Assembly (NCBI RefSeq): GCF_018729255.1
Contig: NZ_CP076061.1
Location: 1,116,001-1,180,000 of the forward strand
Direction of reading: 5' to 3'
DNA: 64,000 bases
Origin: Cupriavidus sp. EM10
GTDB taxonomy: Bacteria > Pseudomonadota > Gammaproteobacteria > Burkholderiales > Burkholderiaceae
Every line of letters starts with the position of its first letter. The first letter of the stretch is position 1. Positions 8,491-17,456 of the stretch are shown in pieces. A program made the position numbers and the translations under genes. Under the pieces are notes generated by a model. That model saw nothing but the letters and a program-made list of their open reading frames with translations. It was not told the origin of the DNA and made no database searches.

Positions 8491-9405
8491 ATGATTATCG
8501 ATACCCACCTGCACCCGACCAACCTCGTCGACGAGGCCTGGCGCCATACCGGCGAGCCGTTCAACGGCGAGCGCATGCTGAAGATGATGGACGGCCCGTA
8601 CATGATCAACGGCAAGCCGCGCCGTATCGACATGGGGTTCATCCAGCCGCCGCCCGGCAACACCGGCTATCGCGACGGCAACCGGCGCGGCCGCGAAGGC
8701 ATCCGCGACTACATGGCCTACGTGGCCAGCCTGTGCCAGAAGTACCCTGACCGCTTTATCGGCAACTTCACGTTCAACCCGCGCTGGGGCCCGGAAGAAG
8801 GCGCGCTGGAGCTGGAATTCCATATCAAGGAATACGGCTTCAAGATGCTGAAGCTCCACGCCAACATGCACGGCTACCGTCCCGACCGCGCGCTGGACTG
8901 GCTGCGCCCGGCGATGAAGGTCTGCGCCAGGTACAACATCGTGGTGCTGATCCACACCGGCGACGGCCCCTACACGATCCCGACGATGTTCTACCCGGTG
9001 ATCCGCGAATTCCCGATGGTCAATTTCATCATCGGGCACTTCGGCATCCAGACCGGCGGCAACTACTCGTTCGAGGCGTTCTGGATGGCCATGGATACGC
9101 CGAACGTGTATTGCGAATCGGGCTGGTGCTTCCAGTCGCGCATCGTCGAGTTCGCCCGGCAGCTGCCGCGCGACAAGATCGTGTTCGGCACCGACACCCC
9201 GCCGAACGAGCCCGGCATGTGGCTGCGCGAGCTTGAGATGCTCTGCGGCCCCGCGCCGCAGGGCATGGATCTGGACGAGGACGGCCTGGAAGACTACATG
9301 GGCAACAACATCGCGCGCCTGGTCGGCATCGAGCCCACCGCCCCGCCGAAGACGCAGGAGGAGGCACAGGCCCGTCTGAAGGATACGTACGCCAGCACGC
9401 GCTAA
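8491..9405 (+). CDS. ACMSD-type amidohydrolase / putative decarboxylase, intact metal site
   Basis: 304 residues, same family and length as the preceding paralogue. The full ligand set is present: MIIDTHLHPTN (H6, H8), LIHTGDGP (H155), IGHFG (H183) and FGTDTPPNEPG (D235). Relatives bind one zinc or manganese ion and either decarboxylate aromatic or heteroaromatic acids without oxidation or hydrolyse ring amides. It lies 40 bases downstream of the first paralogue and 119 before a UbiD-family gene, so they probably share a transcript. Substrate cannot be read from sequence; the surrounding Mo hydroxylase, purine-type permeases and deaminase suggest an N-heterocycle. Confidence 0.88.
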   Translation: MIIDTHLHPTNLVDEAWRHTGEPFNGERMLKMMDGPYMINGKPRRIDMGFIQPPPGNTGYRDGNRRGREGIRDYMAYVASLCQKYPDRFIGNFTFNPRWGPEEGALELEFHIKEYGFKMLKLHANMHGYRPDRALDWLRPAMKVCARYNIVVLIHTGDGPYTIPTMFYPVIREFPMVNFIIGHFGIQTGGNYSFEAFWMAMDTPNVYCESGWCFQSRIVEFARQLPRDKIVFGTDTPPNEPGMWLRELEMLCGPAPQGMDLDEDGLEDYMGNNIARLVGIEPTAPPKTQEEAQARLKDTYASTR

Positions 9406-9524
9406 GGCTTCGGCCGGCGCACCGACCCATCCTTCCCGTCTGGTCACGCGCGGACGCCGCCAACGCGGTGGCGTCCGCGCGCGGCAACGGTTTCCCGTTG
9501 GAAGTTCCCAAGCGGAGCCATGCC

Positions 9525-10943
9525 ATGACTGCAGCAAGCCCGTCCTCGCCGGGGTTCGAACCGAATTTCGACGATACCTCGCAGGACTTTCACACCTTCC
9601 TCGCCGCCTATCGTGCGGCCTTTCCCGACGATGTCCTGACCGTGCGCGAGCCGGTCACCGCCAACCAGGAGCCCACCGCGCTGGTCTGGACGCTGGCCGC
9701 CCACGATCGCCATCCCGTGCTGGTATTCGACGACGTGGCCGGCCTGGGCACGCCGCTGGTCACCAACCTGTTTGCGTCGCGCGAACGCGTGGGCCGCATG
9801 CTGGGCGTGGCGCCTGCCGGCATCCATGCCGAGTACCAGGCGCGTAGCCGCCGGCTGATGACGCCGCGCGTGCTGGAATCGGGCGCCGTGACCGGCATCG
9901 TGGAGGAGCAGGTCGACCTGGCGACGCTGCCTGCGATCCGGCATTTCGCCACCGATCGCGGGCCGTATATCACCAACGCCATCCTGATCGCCGAGGACCG
10001 CGAAGCCGGCTTCGGCAACGCCAGCTATCACCGTTCGATGCTGCACTCGCCCACGGAGATCGCCACCAGCCTGCACTCGCGCGGCCACCTCTGGCGCATG
10101 TACCAGCGCGCCGTGGAACTGGGCAGGCCGCTGCCGGTGGCCATGGTGATCGGCACGCATCCGCTGTTCATGCTGGCCGGCGCGGCGCGCCTGCCGTATG
10201 GCGTGGATGAGCGGCACGTTGCCAGCGGGCTGTTCGGCGCGCCGCTCGAGGTCGTGCGCACGCCGCGCTACGGCATCGCGGTACCGGCGCATGCCGAGAT
10301 CGTGCTCGAAGGGGTGATCGATCCATCTGCGCGCGTCGACGAAGGCCCGTTCGGCGAGTTCACCGGGTATTCGTCGGACCGCTCCACCAACAACCTGCTG
10401 CGCGTGGAAACCGTGATGCGGCGCGCCGACGCCTGGCTGGTGGATGTGGTCGGCGGCAACTCGGCCGAGCACCTGAACCTGGGCCGCATTCCGCGCGAAT
10501 CGGAGATGGTCGAGAAACTGATGGAGCGCTTTCCGTCGGTCACGGCCGTGCACTACCCCAGCTCCGGCACGCACTTCCACGCCTACGTGGCGCTGCGCCA
10601 GTCGCGGCCCGGCGAGGCGCGGCAGGTCATGCTGGGGCTGCTCGGGTGGGACCCGTACCTGAAGACGGTGGTGGCCGTGGATGCCGATGTCGACATCACG
10701 CGCGACGAGCAGGTGTTGTGGGCCATTGCCACGCACCTGCAGCCGCATCTCGATGTGGTGGTGGTCGACGGGCTGCCCGGCAGCGCGCTCGATCCGTCCG
10801 CGTCGGGCGTGGGCACCACGTCGCGCATGGGGCTGGACGCCACGCGCGGGCCGAACTTCGACGGCATCCGTGCGCGTATCGACGACGACGCCATGGCACG
10901 CGCGGCAGCGTTGCTGGCCCGCATCGATACGGGAAAACACTGA
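9525..10943 (+). CDS. UbiD-family prenylated-FMN-dependent decarboxylase
   Basis: About 472 residues. UbiD enzymes reversibly decarboxylate aromatic or unsaturated acids using prenyl-FMN. The acidic part of the E-R-E active site is visible in VDEGPFGEFTGY, where two Glu five residues apart match the catalytic pair; LVDVVGGNSAEHLNLGRIPRE and VVDGLPGSALDPSA are typical of the C-terminal half. Start is the ATG at 9525 behind AGCGGAG, not an earlier in-frame codon at 9468. Cofactor would come from the UbiX encoded at 17453. This is more like catabolic UbiD enzymes than housekeeping ubiquinone UbiD, judging by context rather than phylogeny. Confidence 0.9.
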   Translation: MTAASPSSPGFEPNFDDTSQDFHTFLAAYRAAFPDDVLTVREPVTANQEPTALVWTLAAHDRHPVLVFDDVAGLGTPLVTNLFASRERVGRMLGVAPAGIHAEYQARSRRLMTPRVLESGAVTGIVEEQVDLATLPAIRHFATDRGPYITNAILIAEDREAGFGNASYHRSMLHSPTEIATSLHSRGHLWRMYQRAVELGRPLPVAMVIGTHPLFMLAGAARLPYGVDERHVASGLFGAPLEVVRTPRYGIAVPAHAEIVLEGVIDPSARVDEGPFGEFTGYSSDRSTNNLLRVETVMRRADAWLVDVVGGNSAEHLNLGRIPRESEMVEKLMERFPSVTAVHYPSSGTHFHAYVALRQSRPGEARQVMLGLLGWDPYLKTVVAVDADVDITRDEQVLWAIATHLQPHLDVVVVDGLPGSALDPSASGVGTTSRMGLDATRGPNFDGIRARIDDDAMARAAALLARIDTGKH

Positions 10944-11011
10944 CGCGCGGGTACACCGCTGCAGCAGATACGACGCAAAACACGGCGCCCCGCGGCATTG
11001 ATCGGCTGACC

Positions 11012-11042
11012 CGATCCATTAATCCGTACGGCCCATTTACCC
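11012..11042. promoter_or_regulatory. Shared regulatory element before the NCS2 permease gene
   Basis: The stretch CGATCCATTAATCCG-N8-ATTTACCC closely matches one at 13701-13731 before the Mo-hydroxylase operon (CGATCAATAAATCCG-N9-ATTTACC). It lies ~140 bp before the permease start. The LysR protein encoded at 12737-13648, divergent from the Mo operon, is the natural candidate to bind both. Confidence 0.5.
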
Positions 11043-11181
11043 AATGTCCGGTGGCTGGCATGCTGCCCTGACAAGACACACGCAGGTGGCGAAAACGTGG
11101 CGGCAGACCACGGGGGGCGGCACTGCAACCCCTTCGACCAACCATGCGGGCAGTTCCGGCCTGGAAGACGAAGGAGACAGC

Positions 11182-12573
11182 ATGATTCCCCAATCCACTT
11201 CGCATGGGATCGACGCGGTGCATCCGGTCGATGAAGTCTTGCCCCCGATTCGGCTGGCCGCGCTGGGCCTGCAGCACGTGCTCGTGATGTACGCGGGCGC
11301 GATTGCCGTGCCGCTGATCATCGGTGGCGCGCTCCACCTGCCCAAGGACCAGATCGCCTTCCTGATCGCGGCGGACCTGTTCTGCTGCGGCCTGGTGACG
11401 ATGATCCAGAGCATCGGCATCTGGAAGATCGGCATCCGGCTGCCTGTGATGATGGGCGTCACGTTCACCGCCATTGCGCCGATCATCGCCACCGGCTCGA
11501 ATCCGTCGCTCGGGCTTCCCGCCGTGTTCGGCGCGGTGATGGTGGCCGGCGTGTTCACGTTCGTGGCAGCGCCGTACGTCAGCCGGCTGATCCGCTGGTT
11601 CCCGCCCGTGGTGACCGGCACCGTGGTGCTGGTGATCGGCATCTCGCTGATGCGTGTGGGCGTGAACTGGGCGGCGGGGGGCAACCCCATGCTCAGCACG
11701 CCCACGGGCCCGGTGCCCAACCCCGCCTATGGCCTGCCGGTCAACCTGGGCATCGCCACGGTGGTCCTGCTCACGGTGCTGGGCATGATCGCGTTCTTCA
11801 AGGGCTTCCTGTGCAACATCGCCGTGCTGATCGGCATTACGACAGGCTTCGTGATCGCCGTGGCGCTGGGCAAGGTCAGCTTCGCGGGCGTGCATGCGGC
11901 CGACTGGGTGGCGCTGATCACACCGTTTCACTTCGGGTGGCCCACGTTCGACCTGATGACGTCGATCACGCTGTGCGTGGTGATGGTAGTCATCATGATC
12001 GAGGGCGTGGGCCAGTTCCTGGCGCTGGGCGAGATCGTGGATCGCCCGGTCACGCCTGACGACCTGGCGCGCGGCCTGCGGGCCGACGGCGTGGGCGCGC
12101 TGGTGGGCGCAGTGTTCAACACGTTCACCTATACGTCGTACGCGCAGAACGTCGGGCTGGTTCAGGTCACTGGCGTGCGCAGCCGCTGGGTGTGCGCCAC
12201 GGCCGGCGGCATCCTGATCGTGCTCGGCTGCCTGCCCAAGCTGGCGTTCTTTGCCGCGTCGATCCCGCAATACGTGCTGGGCGGCGCGGCGTTGGTGATG
12301 TTCGGCATGGTGGCGGCCACCGGCGTGCGCATCCTGGGACATGTCGATTTCGTGGAGAACAAGAAAAACGCGTACATCGTGGCGGTCAGCCTGGCGCTGG
12401 GCATGATTCCGCTGGTGGCCGACAAGTTCTTCGCGCAGTTGCCCGATCTGGTGGCCAGGTTCTGCCAGAACGGCATCCTGCTGGGTACGCTGTGCGCGGT
12501 GCTGCTGAACCTGCTGTTCAACGTGCGTGGCGCGGAAGCAGCGCCGCAGATGCTGGCGAAGAAGGTGGCTTGA
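11182..12573 (+). CDS. NCS2-family nucleobase:cation symporter
   Basis: A 463-residue inner-membrane permease with about 12-14 hydrophobic segments, of the family that imports xanthine, urate, uracil or related rings with protons. HPVDEVLPPIRLAALGLQHV is the typical N-terminus; the region around FLALGEIVDRPVT (TM8/TM9 loop) matches the substrate-site area of bacterial xanthine/urate permeases. Start ATG 11182 follows AAGGAG; the frame is open from 11044 but that part is not family-like. It lies between UbiD and the LysR gene and carries the shared upstream element, so it probably imports the substrate of the island. A second copy is at 20595. Confidence 0.92.
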   Translation: MIPQSTSHGIDAVHPVDEVLPPIRLAALGLQHVLVMYAGAIAVPLIIGGALHLPKDQIAFLIAADLFCCGLVTMIQSIGIWKIGIRLPVMMGVTFTAIAPIIATGSNPSLGLPAVFGAVMVAGVFTFVAAPYVSRLIRWFPPVVTGTVVLVIGISLMRVGVNWAAGGNPMLSTPTGPVPNPAYGLPVNLGIATVVLLTVLGMIAFFKGFLCNIAVLIGITTGFVIAVALGKVSFAGVHAADWVALITPFHFGWPTFDLMTSITLCVVMVVIMIEGVGQFLALGEIVDRPVTPDDLARGLRADGVGALVGAVFNTFTYTSYAQNVGLVQVTGVRSRWVCATAGGILIVLGCLPKLAFFAASIPQYVLGGAALVMFGMVAATGVRILGHVDFVENKKNAYIVAVSLALGMIPLVADKFFAQLPDLVARFCQNGILLGTLCAVLLNLLFNVRGAEAAPQMLAKKVA

Positions 12574-12594
12574 GTTGAATTTGCGGCGGGGTTG

Positions 12595-12720
12595 CTCCCC
12601 TCTCCCGCCTGCGGGAGAGGGGTTGGGGGTGAGGGCAAGCGGTTCAAATTGAACCAGTCGGCAAGCAGAGACTCCCGGCCCTCACCCCGGCCCCTCTCCC
12701 ACTTTGTGGGAGAGGGGAGA
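12595..12720. repeat. REP-like palindromic pair in inverted orientation
   Basis: Two hairpin units of the form CTCCCCTCTCCCGC / GCGGGAGAGGGG with a GGGTGAGGG tail (12595-12635 and, reversed, 12679-12720) face each other. The perfect palindrome GGTTCAA-A-TTGAACC lies between them. It fills the convergent gap between permease and LysR genes, where such elements often end transcription. Related units occur at 19294, 33379 and 54286. Confidence 0.75.
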
Positions 12721-12736
12721 AAACCACGGGAAGAAA

Positions 12737-13648
12737 TCATTTCCCCAGATCACTCCGATGCCGCATTAGCAGGTCCCTGAACGACTGCGCCGGTGGCGAC
12801 AGTGACCGGTCCGCATGTGTCAGCAGCGAGATCTCGCGCGAGATCACCGGGTCTTGCGGCATCACCGCCACCAGGCCCAGCGACGATGTCAGCCGCGTCA
12901 CCGCCGTGCTCATCACCGCGATGCCCAGCCCGGCGTCGACCATGCCGACCATCGTCAGTGGCAGGTACACCTCGTGCACGCGTGCCAGCGAGATACCGCG
13001 CGTGGCCAGTGCCGCATCGAGGCAGTCGCGGATCGGGTTGCCGCGGTGTGGGCCGATCACCGGCAGCTTTGCCACTTCCTCCCAGGTCAGCTCGCGGCGG
13101 CGCGCCAGCGGATGACTGGGCGGCATGACGATCACGAACGCATCCGACGACAGCCGGTGCGCCGCCAGATCGGGCTGGCCTTCCGGGATCGTGCCGATGC
13201 CGAAATCGACTTCGCCCGCGCTGACCATGCGCGGCACTTCGTCCTCGGCCACGTCGTGCAGTTCCACCTTCACGCCCGGATGCCCCACGCAGAACTCGCG
13301 GATAAAGCGCGGCAGCATCAGCGCGGCCTGGATCGACGAGGCGGCAATCGAGACGCGTCCCCGGCCCAGCGTACGCAGGTCCACGGAGCTGTCCAGCACG
13401 CTGTCGATGTCGGCGACGGCCTTCTTCACCATCGGCAGCAGTTCGGCGCCCGCCTGGGTGATCTGCATCAGCCGCGTATGGCGGTCGAACAGCTTGAGCC
13501 CCAGGTTGACTTCGAGTTCGTGGATCAGCGCGCTGATGGACGACTGCGAGAGGCTGAGCTTCTCGGCCGCCCGTGTGAAATGCCGCTCCTCGGCCACGGC
13601 GACAAACGCGCGTAGCTGGCGCAGCGATACGTTCATGTTGCCAGGCAT
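12737..13648 (-). CDS. LysR-family transcriptional regulator
   Basis: About 303 residues. Residues ~5-65 are the LysR winged helix-turn-helix (LRQLRAFVAVAEERHFTRAA, then LSLSQSSISALIHELE), followed by the two-lobed effector domain. It is divergent from the Mo-hydroxylase operon with 156 bp between start codons, the usual place for a LysR that controls its neighbour, and a repeated element found also before the permease gene lies in that gap. Start is ATG 13648 (MPGNMNVS); ATG 13636 is the alternative. The effector is unknown, probably the substrate or an intermediate of the island. Confidence 0.93.
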   Translation of the reverse strand: MPGNMNVSLRQLRAFVAVAEERHFTRAAEKLSLSQSSISALIHELEVNLGLKLFDRHTRLMQITQAGAELLPMVKKAVADIDSVLDSSVDLRTLGRGRVSIAASSIQAALMLPRFIREFCVGHPGVKVELHDVAEDEVPRMVSAGEVDFGIGTIPEGQPDLAAHRLSSDAFVIVMPPSHPLARRRELTWEEVAKLPVIGPHRGNPIRDCLDAALATRGISLARVHEVYLPLTMVGMVDAGLGIAVMSTAVTRLTSSLGLVAVMPQDPVISREISLLTHADRSLSPPAQSFRDLLMRHRSDLGK

Positions 13649-13700
13649 GTCTCTCCCTGCTCTGTTGTATGGGTCACGGCAGTCGATTCAGAGGGTAACA

Positions 13701-13731
13701 CGATCAATAAATCCGGTTGCGGGCATTTACC
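13701..13731. promoter_or_regulatory. Shared regulatory element between LysR gene and Mo-hydroxylase operon
   Basis: CGATCAATAAATCCG-N9-ATTTACC, the twin of the element at 11012-11042. It contains an imperfect dyad (AAATCCG facing CGGGCATTT) of the size bound by LysR proteins. It lies ~75 bp before the first gene of the operon. Confidence 0.5.
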
Positions 13732-13804
13732 GATGATGGCGCACCACCCATCATGGATTCACGGCCAGCGACGCAGGCCAAAGGCACCCCCAAAAGGAGT
13801 CGAC

Positions 13805-14665
13805 ATGAGAGCGTTCGAATACCTCGAACCCGCCACGCTGGCAGAGGCCTCGGCGCTGCTGTATCGCAGCGGTGGACGCGCCAGCGTACTGGCCGGCGGC
13901 ACCGACCTGCTCGTGCAGATCAAGGAATCGCACCGCCAGCCGGCGCAGGTCATCAACATCAAGAAGATCCCCGGCATGGACGTGCTGGCGTTCGATCCGG
14001 CCGAAGGGCTGCGCATCGGCGCGCTGGTCACCACGCGCGAAGCCGAGACCTCGTATGCGGTACGCCGCCACTACGCCAGCCTGGCCCGCGCCGTGACCGA
14101 CTTTGCATCGATCCAGGTACGCAACCGCGCCACGGTGGTCGGCAACGTCTGCCGTGCCTCGCCGTCCGCCGATTCGCTGGCACCGCTGATCGCCGACCGC
14201 GCATCGGTGCACCTGTACGGCCTGCAAGGGTCGCGCGCGATGCTGGTGGAGGACTTCGTCAAGGGGCCCGGCAAGACCGCGCTGGAACCGGACGAGCTGG
14301 TGTCGCGCATCACCATTCCCGCACCGGCGCCGCATACGGGCAAGGCCTACATCAAGCACGGGCGCCGCGTGCAGATGGAACTGGCCACCGTGGGCGTGGC
14401 GGTATCGGTCACCGTGGAACGCGGCCAGTGTGCCGACATCGGCATCGTGCTGGCCGCCGTGGGCCCCACGCCGATCCGCGCGCGCCGCGCCGAGGCCGTG
14501 CTGCGTGGGCATGCGCCCAGCGACGCGCTGGTGCTGCAGGCCGCGCACGCCGCCATGGAGGATGCGCGCCCGATCAGCGACGTGCGCGCCAGCGCCGACT
14601 ATCGCCGCGAAATGGTCAGCGTGCTGACGCGCCGTGCCATCGCCCAAGCCCTGGAGACCCTGTAA
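13805..14665 (+). CDS. Molybdenum hydroxylase, FAD-binding medium subunit
   Basis: 286 residues of the CoxM/XdhB type. It binds the FAD that passes electrons from the Fe-S subunit. The FAD site is seen as VLAGGTDLLVQIKE (residues ~35-48) and the typical RNRATVVGNVCRASPSAD. No extra 4Fe-4S loop of the 4-hydroxybenzoyl-CoA reductase beta subunit is evident, so an ordinary xanthine-oxidase-family dehydrogenase is more likely. Start ATG 13805 lies behind AAAAGGAG. The stop overlaps the next start by one base (TAATG), the first of four tight couplings in this operon. Confidence 0.93.
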   Translation: MRAFEYLEPATLAEASALLYRSGGRASVLAGGTDLLVQIKESHRQPAQVINIKKIPGMDVLAFDPAEGLRIGALVTTREAETSYAVRRHYASLARAVTDFASIQVRNRATVVGNVCRASPSADSLAPLIADRASVHLYGLQGSRAMLVEDFVKGPGKTALEPDELVSRITIPAPAPHTGKAYIKHGRRVQMELATVGVAVSVTVERGQCADIGIVLAAVGPTPIRARRAEAVLRGHAPSDALVLQAAHAAMEDARPISDVRASADYRREMVSVLTRRAIAQALETL

Positions 14666-15174
14666 TGCGCAAATTGATCGAAGTGGACATCAACGGCGAG
14701 CCGCGCGAACTGGCTGTGGAGCCGCACAGCACGCTGCTGGACGCGCTGCGCTACGACGCCGGCCTGACCGGCACCAAGAAGGGCTGCGACGTGGGCGAGT
14801 GTGGCTCGTGCACGATCCTGGTCGACGGCAAGCCGATGAACAGCTGCCTGATGCTGGCCCCCGAAGCCCACGGCTGCAAGATCGTCACGATCGAGGGCAT
14901 CCAGCCCCATGCCGATGCCGTGCATCCGATCCAGGAGCAGTTCATGCGCTGCGGGGCCGCGCAATGCGGCTTCTGCACCCCCGGCTTCGTGGTGGCCGCC
15001 AAGGCGCTGCTCGACGCCAATCCGAATCCCACGCGCGACGAAATCCGCTTTGCCATCGCCGGCAATATCTGCCGCTGCACCGGCTACACCAAGATCGTCG
15101 AGGCCATCGAGCAAACCGCCGAGGACCTGCGCCGCGATCCCCAATGCCACCGCGCACCGGAGACCACACGATGA
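14665..15174 (+). CDS. Molybdenum hydroxylase, [2Fe-2S] small subunit
   Basis: 169 residues with the two iron-sulfur clusters of the xanthine-oxidase family. The N-terminal plant-ferredoxin-type cluster is KKGCDVGECGSCTILVDG plus a later Cys (NSCLM). The C-terminal four-helix cluster is QCGFCTPGF and NICRCTGY. It relays electrons from the Mo site to FAD. It overlaps both neighbours (TAATG before, ATGA after), so the three subunits are made in coupled fashion. The Cys-rich signature makes the assignment certain; the substrate is not indicated. Confidence 0.95.
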   Translation: MRKLIEVDINGEPRELAVEPHSTLLDALRYDAGLTGTKKGCDVGECGSCTILVDGKPMNSCLMLAPEAHGCKIVTIEGIQPHADAVHPIQEQFMRCGAAQCGFCTPGFVVAAKALLDANPNPTRDEIRFAIAGNICRCTGYTKIVEAIEQTAEDLRRDPQCHRAPETTR

Positions 15175-17456
15175 CCCACGCCGTGATCGGACACAGCGTC
15201 AAGCGCACGGACCTGCTCGACAAGGTCACCGGCAACGCAAAGTACGTGGCGGACATGCCGCTGGCCGGGCTGCTGCACGCAAAGATGAAGCGCTGCAACG
15301 TAGCGCACGCGCGCATCCGCCGCATCGACACCGCCGCCGCGCTGGCGCTGCCCGGCGTCAAGGCCATCCTGACCCACGAGAACGTACCGCGCGTGCTGCA
15401 CGCCGGGTCGCCCCATCCGCGCTCGGCCTCGGTCACGTGCGACCAGTACATCCTCGATGACAAGGTGCGCTACTGGGGCGAAGGCGTGGCCGCCGTGGCC
15501 GCCACCAGCGAGGACATCGCCGCGCGTGCCGTCGAGCTGATCGAGGTCGAGTACGAGCCGTTGCCCGCGCTGTTCACCGTCGATGAAGCGGCGGCCCCGG
15601 GCGCCCCGCTGATCCACGACCGCGAGCCGGGCGGTAACCTGGTGCTGCCGCCCGTGCGCATCGAGCGCGGCGATGTCGACAAGGGCTTTGCCGAGGCAGA
15701 CTTCATCCTGGAAGGCGTCTACGAGGGCGGCCGCCCCACGCCGGCCTATATGGAGCCTAACGTGCTGACCTGCAAGTGGGACGGCAACGGCAACCTGACC
15801 GTGTGGATTTCCACGCAAACCGCATTCATGGTGCGCGGCATCATGGCCGAGGTGCTGGGCCTGCCGCTGCACAAGGTGCGCGTGCTGGTGGACCACATGG
15901 GCGGCGGCTTCGGCGCCAAGCAGGACCTGTTCCAGAGCGAATTCCTGTGCGCCCTGCTGGCACGCGAGACGCACCGCCCGGTGCGCATGGAATACACGCG
16001 CGAGGAAACGTTCCTGGGCGGCCGCACCCGCCATCCCGCGCGGGTCTGGCTGCGCCAGGGCTTCCGTAACGACGGCACGATCACGGCGCGGGAGGCCAAG
16101 GTGGTCTTCAACTCGGGGGCCTACGGCTCGCATGGGCCCGGCGTGACCAATGTCGGCACCGCCGCCATGGTGTCGCTGTATCGCTGCGAGAACGTCCGGC
16201 TGGAAGGCCGCTGCGTCTACACCAACAGCCCGATTGCCGGCGCATTCCGCGGCTACGGCGTAGTGCAGACTTACTACGCGCTCGATATCCAGATGGACGA
16301 GGCCGCCGAGCGGCTGGGCATGGACCCCGCCGAGCTGAAGCTCCGGAATGCCGTGCGCGAAGGCGATATCGCGCCGTCGAACCATCCGCTGATCGGGCGC
16401 GGGCTGGAAGCCTGCATTGCCCGGGGCATGGAAGCCGTCGACTGGAAGGCCCGCCGCCTGACCACCCGCCAGCAGCAGGGCGTGATCCGGCGCGGCTGGG
16501 GCGTCGGCTGCGAGATGCACGGCAGCAGCGCCTATCCGGGCATCAAGGAACAGGGCAACGCCATCGTCAAGATGAACGAGGACGGCACGGTGGTACTGCT
16601 GACCGGCGCCGCCGGCCTGGGCACCGGCGCGCACACCGCCCTGGCGCAGATCGTTGCCGAGGAAATGGCGATTCCGTTCGAATCGGTCTCGGTCGTGCAC
16701 GGCGACACCGACGTGGTGCCGTGGGACATCGGCGCCTTTGCCAGCCACACCACCTACATGGTGGGCCGGGCCGCGCAGATGGCGGCCGGCGAGATCAAGA
16801 CGCAACTGCTGGCGCGGGCGGCCAAGCAGATGGAGGCCGAACCCGACGCACTGGACATCGCCGATGGTGTGATCTCGGTGCGCGGCCGCCAGGGTCCGAC
16901 CCTGACGGTGCGCGAGGCCGTGATGCCGCGCAAGGGGCTGCCGGCCGCGCAGTTCGTGGGCACCGCGACCTATCACCCGACCAAGTCGTACTCGTTCGCC
17001 GCGCATTTCGTGGAGGTCGAAGTCGACACCGAGACCGGCTTCGTCACGGTGAAGCAGGTGGTGCCGGTGCACGATATCGGCAAGGTGATCCACCCGGTGG
17101 GGGCGGCGGGCCAGATCGAGGGCGGCATCCAGCAAGGCATCGGCCATACGCTGTACGAGGACTACCAGATCGACATGCAGACGGGCCGGTCGCTGAACGC
17201 CAACTTTGTCGACTACAAGATGCCGCTGGCGATGGACATGCCGGAGATCCGCACGATCCTGCTCGAAGCCGCACCCGACCCCGGCGGCCCGTTCGGCGCC
17301 AAGGGCGTGGGCGAAGACCCCATTGTCGCCATCGGCCCGGCCATCGCCAACGCGGTGTTCGACGCCATCGGGGTGCGCTTCCGGCACTATCCGATCAAGC
17401 CCGAACAGGTGCTCCAGGCATTGGCCGCCAGGCGCGCAGCGGAGGCCCGGCCATGA
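15171..17456 (+). CDS. Molybdenum hydroxylase, molybdopterin-binding large subunit
   Basis: 761 residues. The catalytic subunit carries the Mo-pterin cofactor and hydroxylates a carbon, usually next to a ring nitrogen, with water as oxygen source. Seen: an N-terminal a/b-hammerhead domain (VTGNAKYVADMPL); GGGFGAKQDLFQSEF, AFRGYGVVQTYY and GAAGLGTGAHTALAQI of the cofactor site; and GGPFGAKGVGEDP near the end, whose Glu matches the catalytic base. Length fits three-subunit enzymes such as nicotinate, isoquinoline or xanthine dehydrogenase relatives. Starts with ATGA overlap on the Fe-S subunit and ends with ATGA overlap on ubiX. Substrate unknown. Confidence 0.93.
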   Translation: MTHAVIGHSVKRTDLLDKVTGNAKYVADMPLAGLLHAKMKRCNVAHARIRRIDTAAALALPGVKAILTHENVPRVLHAGSPHPRSASVTCDQYILDDKVRYWGEGVAAVAATSEDIAARAVELIEVEYEPLPALFTVDEAAAPGAPLIHDREPGGNLVLPPVRIERGDVDKGFAEADFILEGVYEGGRPTPAYMEPNVLTCKWDGNGNLTVWISTQTAFMVRGIMAEVLGLPLHKVRVLVDHMGGGFGAKQDLFQSEFLCALLARETHRPVRMEYTREETFLGGRTRHPARVWLRQGFRNDGTITAREAKVVFNSGAYGSHGPGVTNVGTAAMVSLYRCENVRLEGRCVYTNSPIAGAFRGYGVVQTYYALDIQMDEAAERLGMDPAELKLRNAVREGDIAPSNHPLIGRGLEACIARGMEAVDWKARRLTTRQQQGVIRRGWGVGCEMHGSSAYPGIKEQGNAIVKMNEDGTVVLLTGAAGLGTGAHTALAQIVAEEMAIPFESVSVVHGDTDVVPWDIGAFASHTTYMVGRAAQMAAGEIKTQLLARAAKQMEAEPDALDIADGVISVRGRQGPTLTVREAVMPRKGLPAAQFVGTATYHPTKSYSFAAHFVEVEVDTETGFVTVKQVVPVHDIGKVIHPVGAAGQIEGGIQQGIGHTLYEDYQIDMQTGRSLNANFVDYKMPLAMDMPEIRTILLEAAPDPGGPFGAKGVGEDPIVAIGPAIANAVFDAIGVRFRHYPIKPEQVLQALAARRAAEARP

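Noticed and set aside
9468..9524. Longer N-terminus for the UbiD-family protein
   Set aside because: The upstream codons are unlike the family, whereas ATG 9525 has a ribosome site (AGCGGAG) at proper distance.
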